NCBI RefSeq assembly: GCF_001552675.1
Contig: NZ_BCRQ01000013.1
Location: 1-48,857 of the forward strand
DNA: 48,857 bases
Reading direction: 5' to 3'
DNA from: Alicyclobacillus sendaiensis NBRC 100866
Lineage (GTDB): Bacteria > Bacillota > Bacilli > Alicyclobacillales > Alicyclobacillaceae
Each line of letters begins with the position of its first letter. Position 1 is the stretch's first letter. Of this stretch, positions 16,936-24,463 are shown in pieces. Both the position numbers and the translations under genes were made by a program. Below the pieces are notes generated by a model. It did no database searches, was not told the origin of the DNA, and worked only from the letters and a program-made list of their open reading frames with translations.

Positions 16936-18390
16936 GTGAGCAAAGCGATTGAAGTGGGGAAGACCCATCTCTTCATCGACGGCGACTGGGAGGAGGCGGC
17001 GCGACACGTCGAGTTGCGCAGCCCGTACAGCGGGGAGCCGCTGGCCATGATCGGCTACGCGTCGCCGGAACAGGCGGCCCGCGCCATCGAGGTGGCCGCG
17101 AGGGCGCAAAAGTCGTTTCGGAAGGTGCCCGCCTGGCAGCGGGCGCAGATCCTGAGCAAGGCGGCGGATATCATCGCGGATCGCAGAGCGGAACTCGCGG
17201 AGACCATCGCGCGCGAGGCGGCCAAGCCCATCCGGGCCGCGCGCCAGGAGATTGACCGGACCATCGAGACGTACCGCTTTTCGGCTGAGGCGGCCAAGTC
17301 CATCCGGGGTGAGACGGTGCCCATGGACGCGGCGCCGCGCGGGGAACACCACGTGGCGTTCACGCTCTGGGAGCCGTTGGGCGTCGTGACGGCCATCACG
17401 CCGTTCAACTTTCCAATGAACCTGGTGGCGCACAAGGTCGGTCCGGCTATCGCCGCGGGCAACGCCATCGTTTTGAAGCCCGCCGAGCAGACCCCGCTTT
17501 CGGCGCTGGTCCTCGGGCACATCTTCCAGGACGCAGGGCTCCCGCCTGGGGTATTGAACATCATCCCGGGCGACGGCAAGGAGCTGAGCGAGGTGCTGAC
17601 GACGCACCCGGACGTCGCGTTTGTGACCTTCACAGGCAGCCCGACCGTGGGCAAGATCATTCGCCAGCAGGCGGGGCTGCGGCGCGTGACGCTGGAGCTC
17701 GGCTCGAATTCGCCACTCGTGGTGGATGAAGGCTTCACCGCGCACGAGCTCGACAAGCTGGCGGCCGAGATCGTCCAGGGCGGATTCTCCTATAACGGAC
17801 AGGTGTGCATTTCCATCCAGCGCGTGTACATCCACGACGCGGTGTACGACGAGTTGGTGAAGCGGATTGTGGCGGGCGCGAAGGCGCTCAAGGTGGGCGA
17901 TCCGCTCGACGAGGCGACAGACGTGTCGGCGCTCATCAACGAGCAGGCGGGTGCCCGCCTCAAGGCCTGGCTCGAAGAGGCCGTGGATCGCGGTGCCGAG
18001 GTGCTCGTCGGGGGCAAGATCGAGGGCAACCGCATGGAGCCGACGGTGGTGACGGGCGTGCCGCTCGATGCGAAGCTGTGCACGGAGGAAGCGTTTGGCC
18101 CCATCCTGCTGGTGGAGCGGGTGTCGAGCTTCGAGAAGGGGCTCGAACTCGCGAATCGAAGCAAGTTTGGGCTGAACGCGGGGGTCTTCACCAAGCGGAT
18201 GGATCACGCCATGCTCGCCATCGAGACCGTGCAGGCGGGCGCGGTTCTCATCAACCAGGTGCCGACGTACCGGGTGGATCACATGCCGTATGGCGGGGTG
18301 AAGGAGAGCGGCGTCGGGCGTGAAGGCGTGCTGTATGCGATGTACGACATGATGGAGCGGAAGCTCGCCGCCATTCGGACGAACTTCTGA
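16936..18390 (+). CDS. NAD(P)-dependent aldehyde dehydrogenase (y4uC-like)
   Basis: A 484-residue aldehyde dehydrogenase that oxidises an aldehyde to the acid. Seen: PFNFPMNL and KPAEQTPLSA in the cofactor domain, FTGSPTVG, the general base in LELGSNSP (E254), and the catalytic cysteine in GQVCISIQ (C291). The MPYGGVKESGVGREG segment closes the protein. QVCISIQR and the C-terminal pattern resemble the y4uC/lactaldehyde-type subgroup rather than betaine-aldehyde enzymes. The substrate is not determined. The start is a GTG with GGAGG eight bases upstream. It is convergent with an aldo/keto reductase, another carbonyl-handling enzyme, with a hairpin between them. Confidence 0.9.
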   Translation: MSKAIEVGKTHLFIDGDWEEAARHVELRSPYSGEPLAMIGYASPEQAARAIEVAARAQKSFRKVPAWQRAQILSKAADIIADRRAELAETIAREAAKPIRAARQEIDRTIETYRFSAEAAKSIRGETVPMDAAPRGEHHVAFTLWEPLGVVTAITPFNFPMNLVAHKVGPAIAAGNAIVLKPAEQTPLSALVLGHIFQDAGLPPGVLNIIPGDGKELSEVLTTHPDVAFVTFTGSPTVGKIIRQQAGLRRVTLELGSNSPLVVDEGFTAHELDKLAAEIVQGGFSYNGQVCISIQRVYIHDAVYDELVKRIVAGAKALKVGDPLDEATDVSALINEQAGARLKAWLEEAVDRGAEVLVGGKIEGNRMEPTVVTGVPLDAKLCTEEAFGPILLVERVSSFEKGLELANRSKFGLNAGVFTKRMDHAMLAIETVQAGAVLINQVPTYRVDHMPYGGVKESGVGREGVLYAMYDMMERKLAAIRTNF

Positions 18391-18404
18391 GCCGGCCGGC
18401 ACGG

Positions 18405-18437
18405 CGGGCCCACGGGAACCTCCATCTCGTGGGCCCG
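18405..18437. terminator. Hairpin between convergent genes, likely bidirectional terminator
   Basis: CGGGCCCACG pairs perfectly with CGTGGGCCCG across a 13-base loop. There is no U tract on either strand, so it may stall polymerase or simply protect 3' ends. Confidence 0.4.
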
Positions 18438-18456
18438 GCGCACGGTCCCAGGCGCG

Positions 18457-19434
18457 TCAGTAGGCGCCGCGGATATGGGGAAGCACCTCATCTTCGTAAA
18501 AGCGGCGCAGCCGTGCGCGCTCCTCAGGGGAGAACGGCCGGACGTCAAGCGCGGCGAGGTTGTCTTGCACTTGCTGTCGGTTTTTAAAGCCGGGGATGGC
18601 GCAGGTCACCTCGTCGTGATCCAGGATAAAGCGGAGCGCCGCTCGCGTCATATTGCCACGGCCTTCGCCAATCCAGCGCAATCGCTCGGCCAGCTCGACA
18701 CCCTTGGCAAAGCCGAGGCCTGCGAACGTTTCCCCGACGTTGAACTGCTCGCCGTTCTCGTTGAACGAACGGTGGTCGTCGGGATCGAAGCGGTGATCGG
18801 GCTTGAACTTGCCGGTCAACAGGCCGCTCGCGAGCGGCAGTCGGGCCAGGATGCCGACGCCCTGCGCCTTGGCCCGCGGCAACAGCTCTTCCGCCGGCTT
18901 CTGTCGGAAAATGTTGAAAATGACCTGCAGGGCGCGGACGCCCGGGACCTGAAGGCACAGAAGCCCCTCCTCGACCGTCTCCACGCTCACGCCGTAATAC
19001 CGGATTTTCCCTTCGGCCTGCAGCTTGTCCAAAACCTCGAACACCGCGCCGTCGCGGAGGATCGCCGTCGGCGGACAATGGATCTGGTACAAGTCGACGA
19101 CATCGCGCCGCAGCCTGCGCAGGCTGCCTTCGAGAAAGCGGCGAACAGAGGGCTCGCTGTAGGTGGCCGGATCGTGAATGTTCCCTGCGCGGCAGAATTT
19201 GGTGGCGATATAGATCTCGTGCTCGCGCCCCTTCGTGGCCTTTGCCAGAAGCTCTTCGCTTCGGCCGTCGCCATACACATCCGCTGTATCAAAGAAGTTC
19301 ACGCCTGCGTCGATCGCGGCGGCCAGCCCGTCGAGGGCATCTCGCTCGTCCACGCGGCCCCATGCGCCTCCGATGGCCCACGTGCCAAAGCTCAGTTCGC
19401 TCACCTGCAGTTCGCCAAGTGGCCGGTACTTCAC
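18457..19434 (-). CDS. Aldo/keto reductase
   Basis: A 325-residue NADPH-dependent aldo/keto reductase with a TIM-barrel fold. Seen: the catalytic tetrad D49, Y54 (in FFDTADVYGDGRSE), K79 (IYIATKF) and H119 (LYQIHCP), and the C-terminal cofactor segment CAIPGFKNRQQVQDN. The GTG start has GGGGAGG seven bases upstream. A longer form from 19476 is possible but lacks a ribosome site. Substrates may include reactive sugars or methylglyoxal-type carbonyls. The next minus-strand gene upstream is trmB. Confidence 0.9.
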   Translation of the reverse strand: MKYRPLGELQVSELSFGTWAIGGAWGRVDERDALDGLAAAIDAGVNFFDTADVYGDGRSEELLAKATKGREHEIYIATKFCRAGNIHDPATYSEPSVRRFLEGSLRRLRRDVVDLYQIHCPPTAILRDGAVFEVLDKLQAEGKIRYYGVSVETVEEGLLCLQVPGVRALQVIFNIFRQKPAEELLPRAKAQGVGILARLPLASGLLTGKFKPDHRFDPDDHRSFNENGEQFNVGETFAGLGFAKGVELAERLRWIGEGRGNMTRAALRFILDHDEVTCAIPGFKNRQQVQDNLAALDVRPFSPEERARLRRFYEDEVLPHIRGAY

Positions 19435-19498
19435 GTGCTCGCCTCCCCACGAATGCGCTTTCGGCAGGGGCCTCATCCGCCGGCGCGAGCGCCCGGCC

Positions 19499-20149
19499 TC
19501 AACGAGCCGGGCGTGCGCGCAGATAGAAGATGGGTTGTCCCAGCTGTCGGAATCTCATCTCGTATTCGGTCTGCACGTATTTGCCCGAGAGCGTGCCGTC
19601 GGGATCGCCCGGCGGAAGGCCTCGTTCGACCTCGGCGATTTCCCACCCGCTCGCCTGGAACGACGCGAGCGACCACTCGAAGAACTCGGGGTTGTCCGTT
19701 TTTTGCTCCAGCCAGGCTTCCGGCCGCATCCACTTGGCATACCACGACAGCTTGTCGGGCGCCGTCAAGCGGCGCTTGTGATGCCGCTTTTTGGGCCAAG
19801 GATCGGAGAAATTCAGGTACAGCCATGCGACTCTGGGTTCAGTCCACAGGGGGCCAAACCGCTCGACGTCTCCGACGAAAAACGAGAGGTTGTCGAGCCC
19901 GTCGAGGGCAGCCCCATAGGCCGCCTTTGCGGCGACGGCCAAGACCCGGTCTACGCCGACGAAGCGCGTGTTGGGGTGCAAACGCGCCATTTGCCGCATG
20001 AATGCGCCGCGCCCAGAGCCCAGTTCGAGTGCGACGGGCTCGGTCAAGGACTGATACCAAGCGGCGGGATCGCCCTGATAGCCGTCGAACAGATGTGCGC
20101 GACCGACTTCCAACCACTTCTCGAGGCGGTGCCCCGTGCGAAAACGCAT
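19499..20149 (-). CDS. trmB: tRNA (guanine-N7-)-methyltransferase
   Basis: A 216-residue SAM-dependent methyltransferase that makes m7G46 in tRNA. Seen: the SAM-binding motif ALELGSGRGAFM, FVGVDRVLAVAAKAA, the signature YLNFSDPWPKKRHHKRR and the C-terminal TEYEMRF segment. The ATG at 20149 has GGGAG six bases upstream. The longer form to 20308 overlaps the divergent hydrolase and is rejected. Length is standard for the family. Confidence 0.94.
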   Translation of the reverse strand: MRFRTGHRLEKWLEVGRAHLFDGYQGDPAAWYQSLTEPVALELGSGRGAFMRQMARLHPNTRFVGVDRVLAVAAKAAYGAALDGLDNLSFFVGDVERFGPLWTEPRVAWLYLNFSDPWPKKRHHKRRLTAPDKLSWYAKWMRPEAWLEQKTDNPEFFEWSLASFQASGWEIAEVERGLPPGDPDGTLSGKYVQTEYEMRFRQLGQPIFYLRARPAR

Positions 20150-20208
20150 CTTGTCTCCCTCGCTTCTCGCTCGATGGTACAAAAGACCTGCCGTCCATTG
20201 CAAGCGAG

Positions 20209-20237
20209 GTGACGCGCTCTCTGGCAACGGGTACAAT
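20209..20237 (+). promoter_or_regulatory. Promoter of the nicotinamidase-like gene
   Basis: GTGACG (20209-20214) and TACAAT (20232-20237) are separated by 17 bases, with the start codon 24 bases downstream and AAAGGGGGG between them. Confidence 0.55.
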
Positions 20238-20260
20238 GAGGGCGAAAGGGGGGCTATCGC

Positions 20261-20793
20261 ATGCGCGAAGCGCTCTTGATTGTCGACATGTCCAATGATT
20301 TCGTCCACGACGAGGGCGCCTTAACGGTCGGCAAGCCCGGCCAGGCCATCGTTCCCTACATCCTCGCCCTTGCGGATCGGATGCTCGGAACGGGCGTCGT
20401 GGCGATTTGCATGGACGAGCACGATCCGGACGACCGCCACTTTCTCGACTGGCCGCCGCACAACGTGCGGGGCACGTGGGGGCAAAAGCTGTACGGCGAT
20501 CTCGCCGCGTGGTACGAGCGGCACAAGGGGCACCCGGACGTGTGGTATCTCCCGAAGCGAGCTACAACGCGTTTTACAACACGGGACTTGGGGAACGCCT
20601 GCGCGAGCGCAACGTGGAGCGGGTCCACGTGTGCGGCGTGTGCACGGACATCTGCGACTTTCTCACCGTCGCGGGGGCGTACGACGAGGGGTTTCGCGCT
20701 GTGGTGCACCGCCAGGGATGCGCCACCTTCACGGATCTCGGGGACATCTTCCTGGAACACATGCGCCGGCTGTTTCACGCCGAGATCGCCTGA
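20261..20793 (+). pseudogene. Nicotinamidase/isochorismatase-type cysteine hydrolase, frameshifted
   Basis: Together the two frames encode a complete protein of about 177 residues. The first frame gives LLIVDMSNDF with catalytic D9, the metal-binding D52, H54 and H60 (in DEHDPDDRHF), and catalytic K99 in VWYLPK. The reading frame must then change near 20555-20565. The second frame continues SYNAFYNTGLGERLRER, HVCGVCTDICDF with the catalytic Cys, and ends at TGA 20791-20793. The change equals one missing base. The D-H-H site suggests nicotinamide as substrate (NAD salvage), but isochorismatase-like relatives are possible. Either the gene is broken or the sequence has an error. Left in the first frame, translation runs on into the antisense of the next gene, which I take as spurious. 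Confidence 0.8.
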
Positions 20794-20795
20794 GC

Positions 20796-22040
20796 CTAGC
20801 CGAGGGGCTGCCACGTGTCGCCCCCGTCCGACGATGCGTACAGGCTTGCGGCCAGGCGAGCGTCGAGCGCGACAAGGAAAAACGCGCTGGGGGAAGGCGC
20901 CGACACGCTCACGGACGCGGCATCGGCGAGGCTCGCGGGCAGGCCCTGAGCGGGCTGTGTGTACCAGGTCTGGCCGCCATCGGGGCTCACCATCCACGTC
21001 TGTTGACCGGACTTGTCTTCCAGTGCGGCGAGATCGCCTGCGGGCGAGGCGCACATCGCTTCCAGATGGGTGACGCCAATCTCGGCCACGTCCCAACTGG
21101 ACCCGTAGGACGAATTCATCACCAAGAGCTCGGACGCGGAGCCCACCTGCACCTCGATGGCGAGTTGGAGCGCCTCTCCGGGCCCGGCGAGCGCGAGTTC
21201 GATCGAAGGGGGCGCCACGATGCCGCTCGGCAGACTGATGCTCGTGGGCTGCCAATGGAGGCCGCCGTCGTTGGTCTCCACGACCAGCACCGTCTTTTCC
21301 AAGTCGTCCACGACAGCCAAGAGGCCGGTCTTGCCGTTTGGAGCAAACGCCATGGCGGTGCGGACCCCGTTGTGCGGAAGGCCACCCGTGGACGTAGCCA
21401 CGAGCTGCCAAGAACCCCCGCCGTTCTCCGTTCGATACAAGTACTTGGCTGCCACGCCGTTGTACCCGTCGCTTTCGAAGAGCATGAAGCCCAGCCTTCC
21501 GGCCATCCATTGGCCGGCCGCAAACTGAACCGTCCCTGCCGGCAGAGGCAAGGTGGTCTCCCGCCAGTGCCGACCCGCGTCCTTTGTCGTCCAAATGTGC
21601 GCCTGATCATGGCTCACGCTCACAAGCGACCACATTGCGGACGAGTCGATCACGGCCGTGACCTCGTGCGCGCCGCCCGGCCCGTACGCGGACATGTCGT
21701 CCGTGGGAAGCGCCGGGAGGGGCACCGGTTTCCACGTGTGTCCGCCGTCGATGGTCTCGTACATCGCGAAGTGGTTGCCGCGATAGCCCCACAGCATTCC
21801 CGTGTGAGCGGTCAGCATGCGCATGTGCGCATCCGCGACGCGCAGGCTCGACGCCAACGTCGCGACCTCGGCGGTGGCGCGCGAAGCGAGGCGGACGTCC
21901 GCCGAGACGGACGCTTGGCCGGCTGACGCGGCGCGCGGTGCGGCGGACGTGTGCGCGTGAGAGGGCGTGTCGGCGCCGCATCCCGACAGGGTCACCACGA
22001 CAGCCGCCATTCCGAAGCCGAAAAGCGTGGACGGACGCAT
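20796..22040 (-). CDS. Secreted lipoprotein with Asp-box (BNR) beta-propeller repeats
   Basis: A protein of about 414 residues with a lipoprotein signal: a hydrophobic segment at residues 6-18, then the lipobox LSGC with C21 for lipidation. The mature part carries six Asp-box motifs of the SxDxGxTW type: TIDGGHTW, TKDAGRHW, TENGGGSW, TNDGGLHW, SPDGGQTW and SSDGGDTW. This points to a beta-propeller fold as in sialidases and Ycf48-like proteins. No catalytic sialidase residues are evident, so it is probably a binding or assembly protein on the outer face of the membrane. The ATG at 22040 has AGAGGAGG six bases upstream. It is divergent from a secreted SGNH hydrolase. Confidence 0.82.
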   Translation of the reverse strand: MRPSTLFGFGMAAVVVTLSGCGADTPSHAHTSAAPRAASAGQASVSADVRLASRATAEVATLASSLRVADAHMRMLTAHTGMLWGYRGNHFAMYETIDGGHTWKPVPLPALPTDDMSAYGPGGAHEVTAVIDSSAMWSLVSVSHDQAHIWTTKDAGRHWRETTLPLPAGTVQFAAGQWMAGRLGFMLFESDGYNGVAAKYLYRTENGGGSWQLVATSTGGLPHNGVRTAMAFAPNGKTGLLAVVDDLEKTVLVVETNDGGLHWQPTSISLPSGIVAPPSIELALAGPGEALQLAIEVQVGSASELLVMNSSYGSSWDVAEIGVTHLEAMCASPAGDLAALEDKSGQQTWMVSPDGGQTWYTQPAQGLPASLADAASVSVSAPSPSAFFLVALDARLAASLYASSDGGDTWQPLG

Positions 22041-22175
22041 GCCGATCCTCCTCTGGCGAGAGCGCCTTGCGGCCGAGCATCTCGACCGATTGTGATCTAT
22101 CATGAACAATAGGCGCTTTGCAGCCGGAACTCAAGCGAAGCCATCGAACCCACTGTACGGAGAGGGAGCAAGGCC

Positions 22176-23078
22176 ATGTCGGCACTCGGACCGTGGTTGA
22201 CGGCGTTTGGCGCCATGTTTTTCCTTCTGCACGCCATCGGACAGCCTGACGTGCTTGCGCCACCCCAGGGCGCTGCGGACGTCCATGTGGCCAGCGCGGC
22301 TCGCGCGGCGCAGGCTCCCGACGAGACGCACGTGCTCGTGGCGCTCGGCGACTCCATCACGTTCGGGTACCATCTCGGCAATCATCACGAGCCGTCGCCG
22401 CTCGCGTTTCCGTATCTTTTAGCGAAGAAGGAAGGTTGGCGCGCCGTCGATCTCGGCGTGCCCGGTTGGACGTCAGGGGATCTCCTGCGGGCGCTTCGGA
22501 CAAATGCCGCGATGCGCGCCGATGTGGCTGCCGCACAGGTCATCACGGTGGACATTGGCAGCAACGACCTGTTGCTGCCCGCGCTCGCCATGCTGCCAAA
22601 GGGGGCGGACTGGGCGCGGGTCACGCCGACGTCGTCGCAGGCGGCCACGTTGGCGTCCAAGTTGGCCCAAGGCATCCAGGACATCCGGAGCAACCTGGCC
22701 TCCATTCTCAGGTTGCTGCATCAGGACAATCCGCGGGCGACCGTCGTCGTCTACGACCTGTACAACCCGTTTCCCGCGTCAGACAAGTGGCTTCATCAGA
22801 CGGCGGAGTCCGCGATTGTCGCGGCGAACGTCGCCATCGCCGCCGACGCCGTCGCCGTGGGCGATCCCGTCGCGGACGCGTACGACACCCTGACGGATCC
22901 TTCCGCCGATATTCTGCCGCACGACGTGCATCCGACCGCACTCGGGCAACGCCTTCTGGCCGAGGCCGGGGAGCAGGCGCTCGCCCTGGCGCCCATGTTT
23001 CAAGCCGCGGCCACGCCGCAGGGACAAAACGCCATCTTGCAGTGGCTCGGCGACGGGCTCGCGGACGGCGCCTGGTGA
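22176..23078 (+). CDS. Secreted SGNH/GDSL hydrolase
   Basis: A 300-residue SGNH-fold esterase. Seen: block I ALGDSITFG with nucleophile S60, block III GSND with its Asn, and block V DVHP with the catalytic Asp and His. A hydrophobic N-terminus (about residues 5-22) followed by an Ala-rich linker suggests export. Substrates in this family are acyl esters on lipids, polysaccharides or peptidoglycan; none can be assigned. The ATG follows GAGAGGGA. It is divergent from the beta-propeller lipoprotein, with 135 bases between the starts. Confidence 0.87.
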   Translation: MSALGPWLTAFGAMFFLLHAIGQPDVLAPPQGAADVHVASAARAAQAPDETHVLVALGDSITFGYHLGNHHEPSPLAFPYLLAKKEGWRAVDLGVPGWTSGDLLRALRTNAAMRADVAAAQVITVDIGSNDLLLPALAMLPKGADWARVTPTSSQAATLASKLAQGIQDIRSNLASILRLLHQDNPRATVVVYDLYNPFPASDKWLHQTAESAIVAANVAIAADAVAVGDPVADAYDTLTDPSADILPHDVHPTALGQRLLAEAGEQALALAPMFQAAATPQGQNAILQWLGDGLADGAW

Positions 23079-23209
23079 CATCGCTCAGCGAGGAGGCCGC
23101 GCTCACCGCCCGGCGTGAGCCGCCCTGTTTGTGAAATCCTGGGCCATCGAACGGCCGAGCTGGCGAGATGAGTGAGATAGATAGGAGACACGTGGAGGGG
23201 GGAGATTCT

Positions 23210-24463
23210 GTGAAGTCGGAAGTGGAGATGACCGCACACACCCTGGCCGAGGCGCCCACCTCGTTCGGCGCCCGCTTTCGCCTGGCCGCGCTTCTCGGCA
23301 GCTTGACCGCCATTGCGCCGCTCTCCATCGACATGTATCTGCCGGCATTGCCCTCGATGGCGAGAGACTTGCACGCCGCCACGTCGGTCGCCCAGCTGAG
23401 TCTTACGGCGTGCCTGATGGGCTTGGCCGTCGGCCAGCTGTTCGCCGGTCCGCTGAGCGACGCGCTCGGCCGCAAGCGACCGCTCCTCGTGGGGCTCGGC
23501 CTGTATCTGTTAGCGTCCTTCGCCTGCGGCCTCATGCCGGACGCGTGGGGGCTCGTCGTCGTGCGGGTGATCCAGGGGCTGTGTGGCTCCGCGGCCATCG
23601 TCATCGCTCGAGCCATCGCCCGGGACCTGTTTAGCGGCGTGGAACTGACGCGGTTCTTTTCGCTTCTGATGTTGGTCAACGGTGTGGCGCCGATTCTCGC
23701 ACCGGTCATCGGCGGCCAGTTGCTTCGCTTCACCAATTGGCGCGGCGTGTTTGTCATCTTGGGATGTGTCGGCGTCGCGCTGTGGCTGTGGTCGCTTGTG
23801 GCGCTGCGGGAGACGCTCGAAGTGAAGCGGCGCAACCGGGCCGGGCTCGGCGGCGCCTTGCGCGCGTTTGGCGCGTTATTTCGCGATCCCGTCTTTGTCA
23901 CTTACGCGTTTTCCCAAGGGCTGGTGTCGGCTGCGATGTTCGCCTATATCTCGGGATCTCCTTTTGTGCTGCAGGACATCTACGGTCTCTCACCGCAGGC
24001 GTTCAGCGCGTGCTTTGCGGCTAATGGCATGGGAATCGTGATAGCCTCTCAGGTCTCGGGGCATTTGGCCCGGCGCATCGAGGGGCGGAAGATCTTCCGC
24101 TTCGGCGTGAGCCTCGCGGCTCTCGGGGGGCTCGGGCTGTTTGCGAGCGTCCTTTTCGGGTTTGGACTCGCGGGCATTCTGCCTTCGCTGTTTGTGCTCG
24201 TGTCGTGCGTGGGCGTCGTCAGCACGCTGGGCTCGTCGCTCGCCATGCAGCGCCATGCGAAACAGGCCGGGAGCGCGGCAGGGCTCATCGGCGTGTCGCA
24301 GCTGTTGCTCGGCGCGGCCGCCACGCCGCTCGTGGGCCTTGGCGGATCGCATGACAGCCTGCCGATGGGCGCGGTGATTGCGGTGGCGGACGTGGCGGCC
24401 CTCTTGTGGTACGCGCTCGGGTCGCGAGTCATCGCGCGCGCACAGAGGGAGGTGGTTTCATGA
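23210..24463 (+). CDS. Bcr/CflA-type MFS drug exporter
   Basis: A 417-residue, 12-helix exporter of the Bcr/CflA subfamily. Seen: the characteristic first helix LTAIAPLSIDMYLPALPSMA, motif A GPLSDALGRKRPLLVG, and motif C-like GVAPILAPVIGG in helix 5. Family members export bicyclomycin, chloramphenicol or sulfonamides with proton exchange. The GTG at 23210 follows GGAGGGGGGA. The stop overlaps the next start (ATGA), so it is translationally coupled to helD. No regulator gene adjoins it. Confidence 0.88.
   Translation: MKSEVEMTAHTLAEAPTSFGARFRLAALLGSLTAIAPLSIDMYLPALPSMARDLHAATSVAQLSLTACLMGLAVGQLFAGPLSDALGRKRPLLVGLGLYLLASFACGLMPDAWGLVVVRVIQGLCGSAAIVIARAIARDLFSGVELTRFFSLLMLVNGVAPILAPVIGGQLLRFTNWRGVFVILGCVGVALWLWSLVALRETLEVKRRNRAGLGGALRAFGALFRDPVFVTYAFSQGLVSAAMFAYISGSPFVLQDIYGLSPQAFSACFAANGMGIVIASQVSGHLARRIEGRKIFRFGVSLAALGGLGLFASVLFGFGLAGILPSLFVLVSCVGVVSTLGSSLAMQRHAKQAGSAAGLIGVSQLLLGAAATPLVGLGGSHDSLPMGAVIAVADVAALLWYALGSRVIARAQREVVS

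Noticed and set aside
15568-18402. A 944-codon open frame on the minus strand
   Set aside because: It is antisense to gluQ and the aldehyde dehydrogenase, has biased Arg/His/Gly composition, no ribosome site and no domain. It results from high third-position GC.
20794-21073. Continuation of the first nicotinamidase frame beyond the frameshift
   Set aside because: After about 20560 the first frame loses all family motifs, becomes Arg-rich and runs opposite the beta-propeller lipoprotein gene.
23098-23117. A small GC hairpin after the SGNH hydrolase (GCTCAC and GTGAGC arms)
   Set aside because: The stem is only six base pairs and the T residues that follow are few and distant, so I do not call a terminator.
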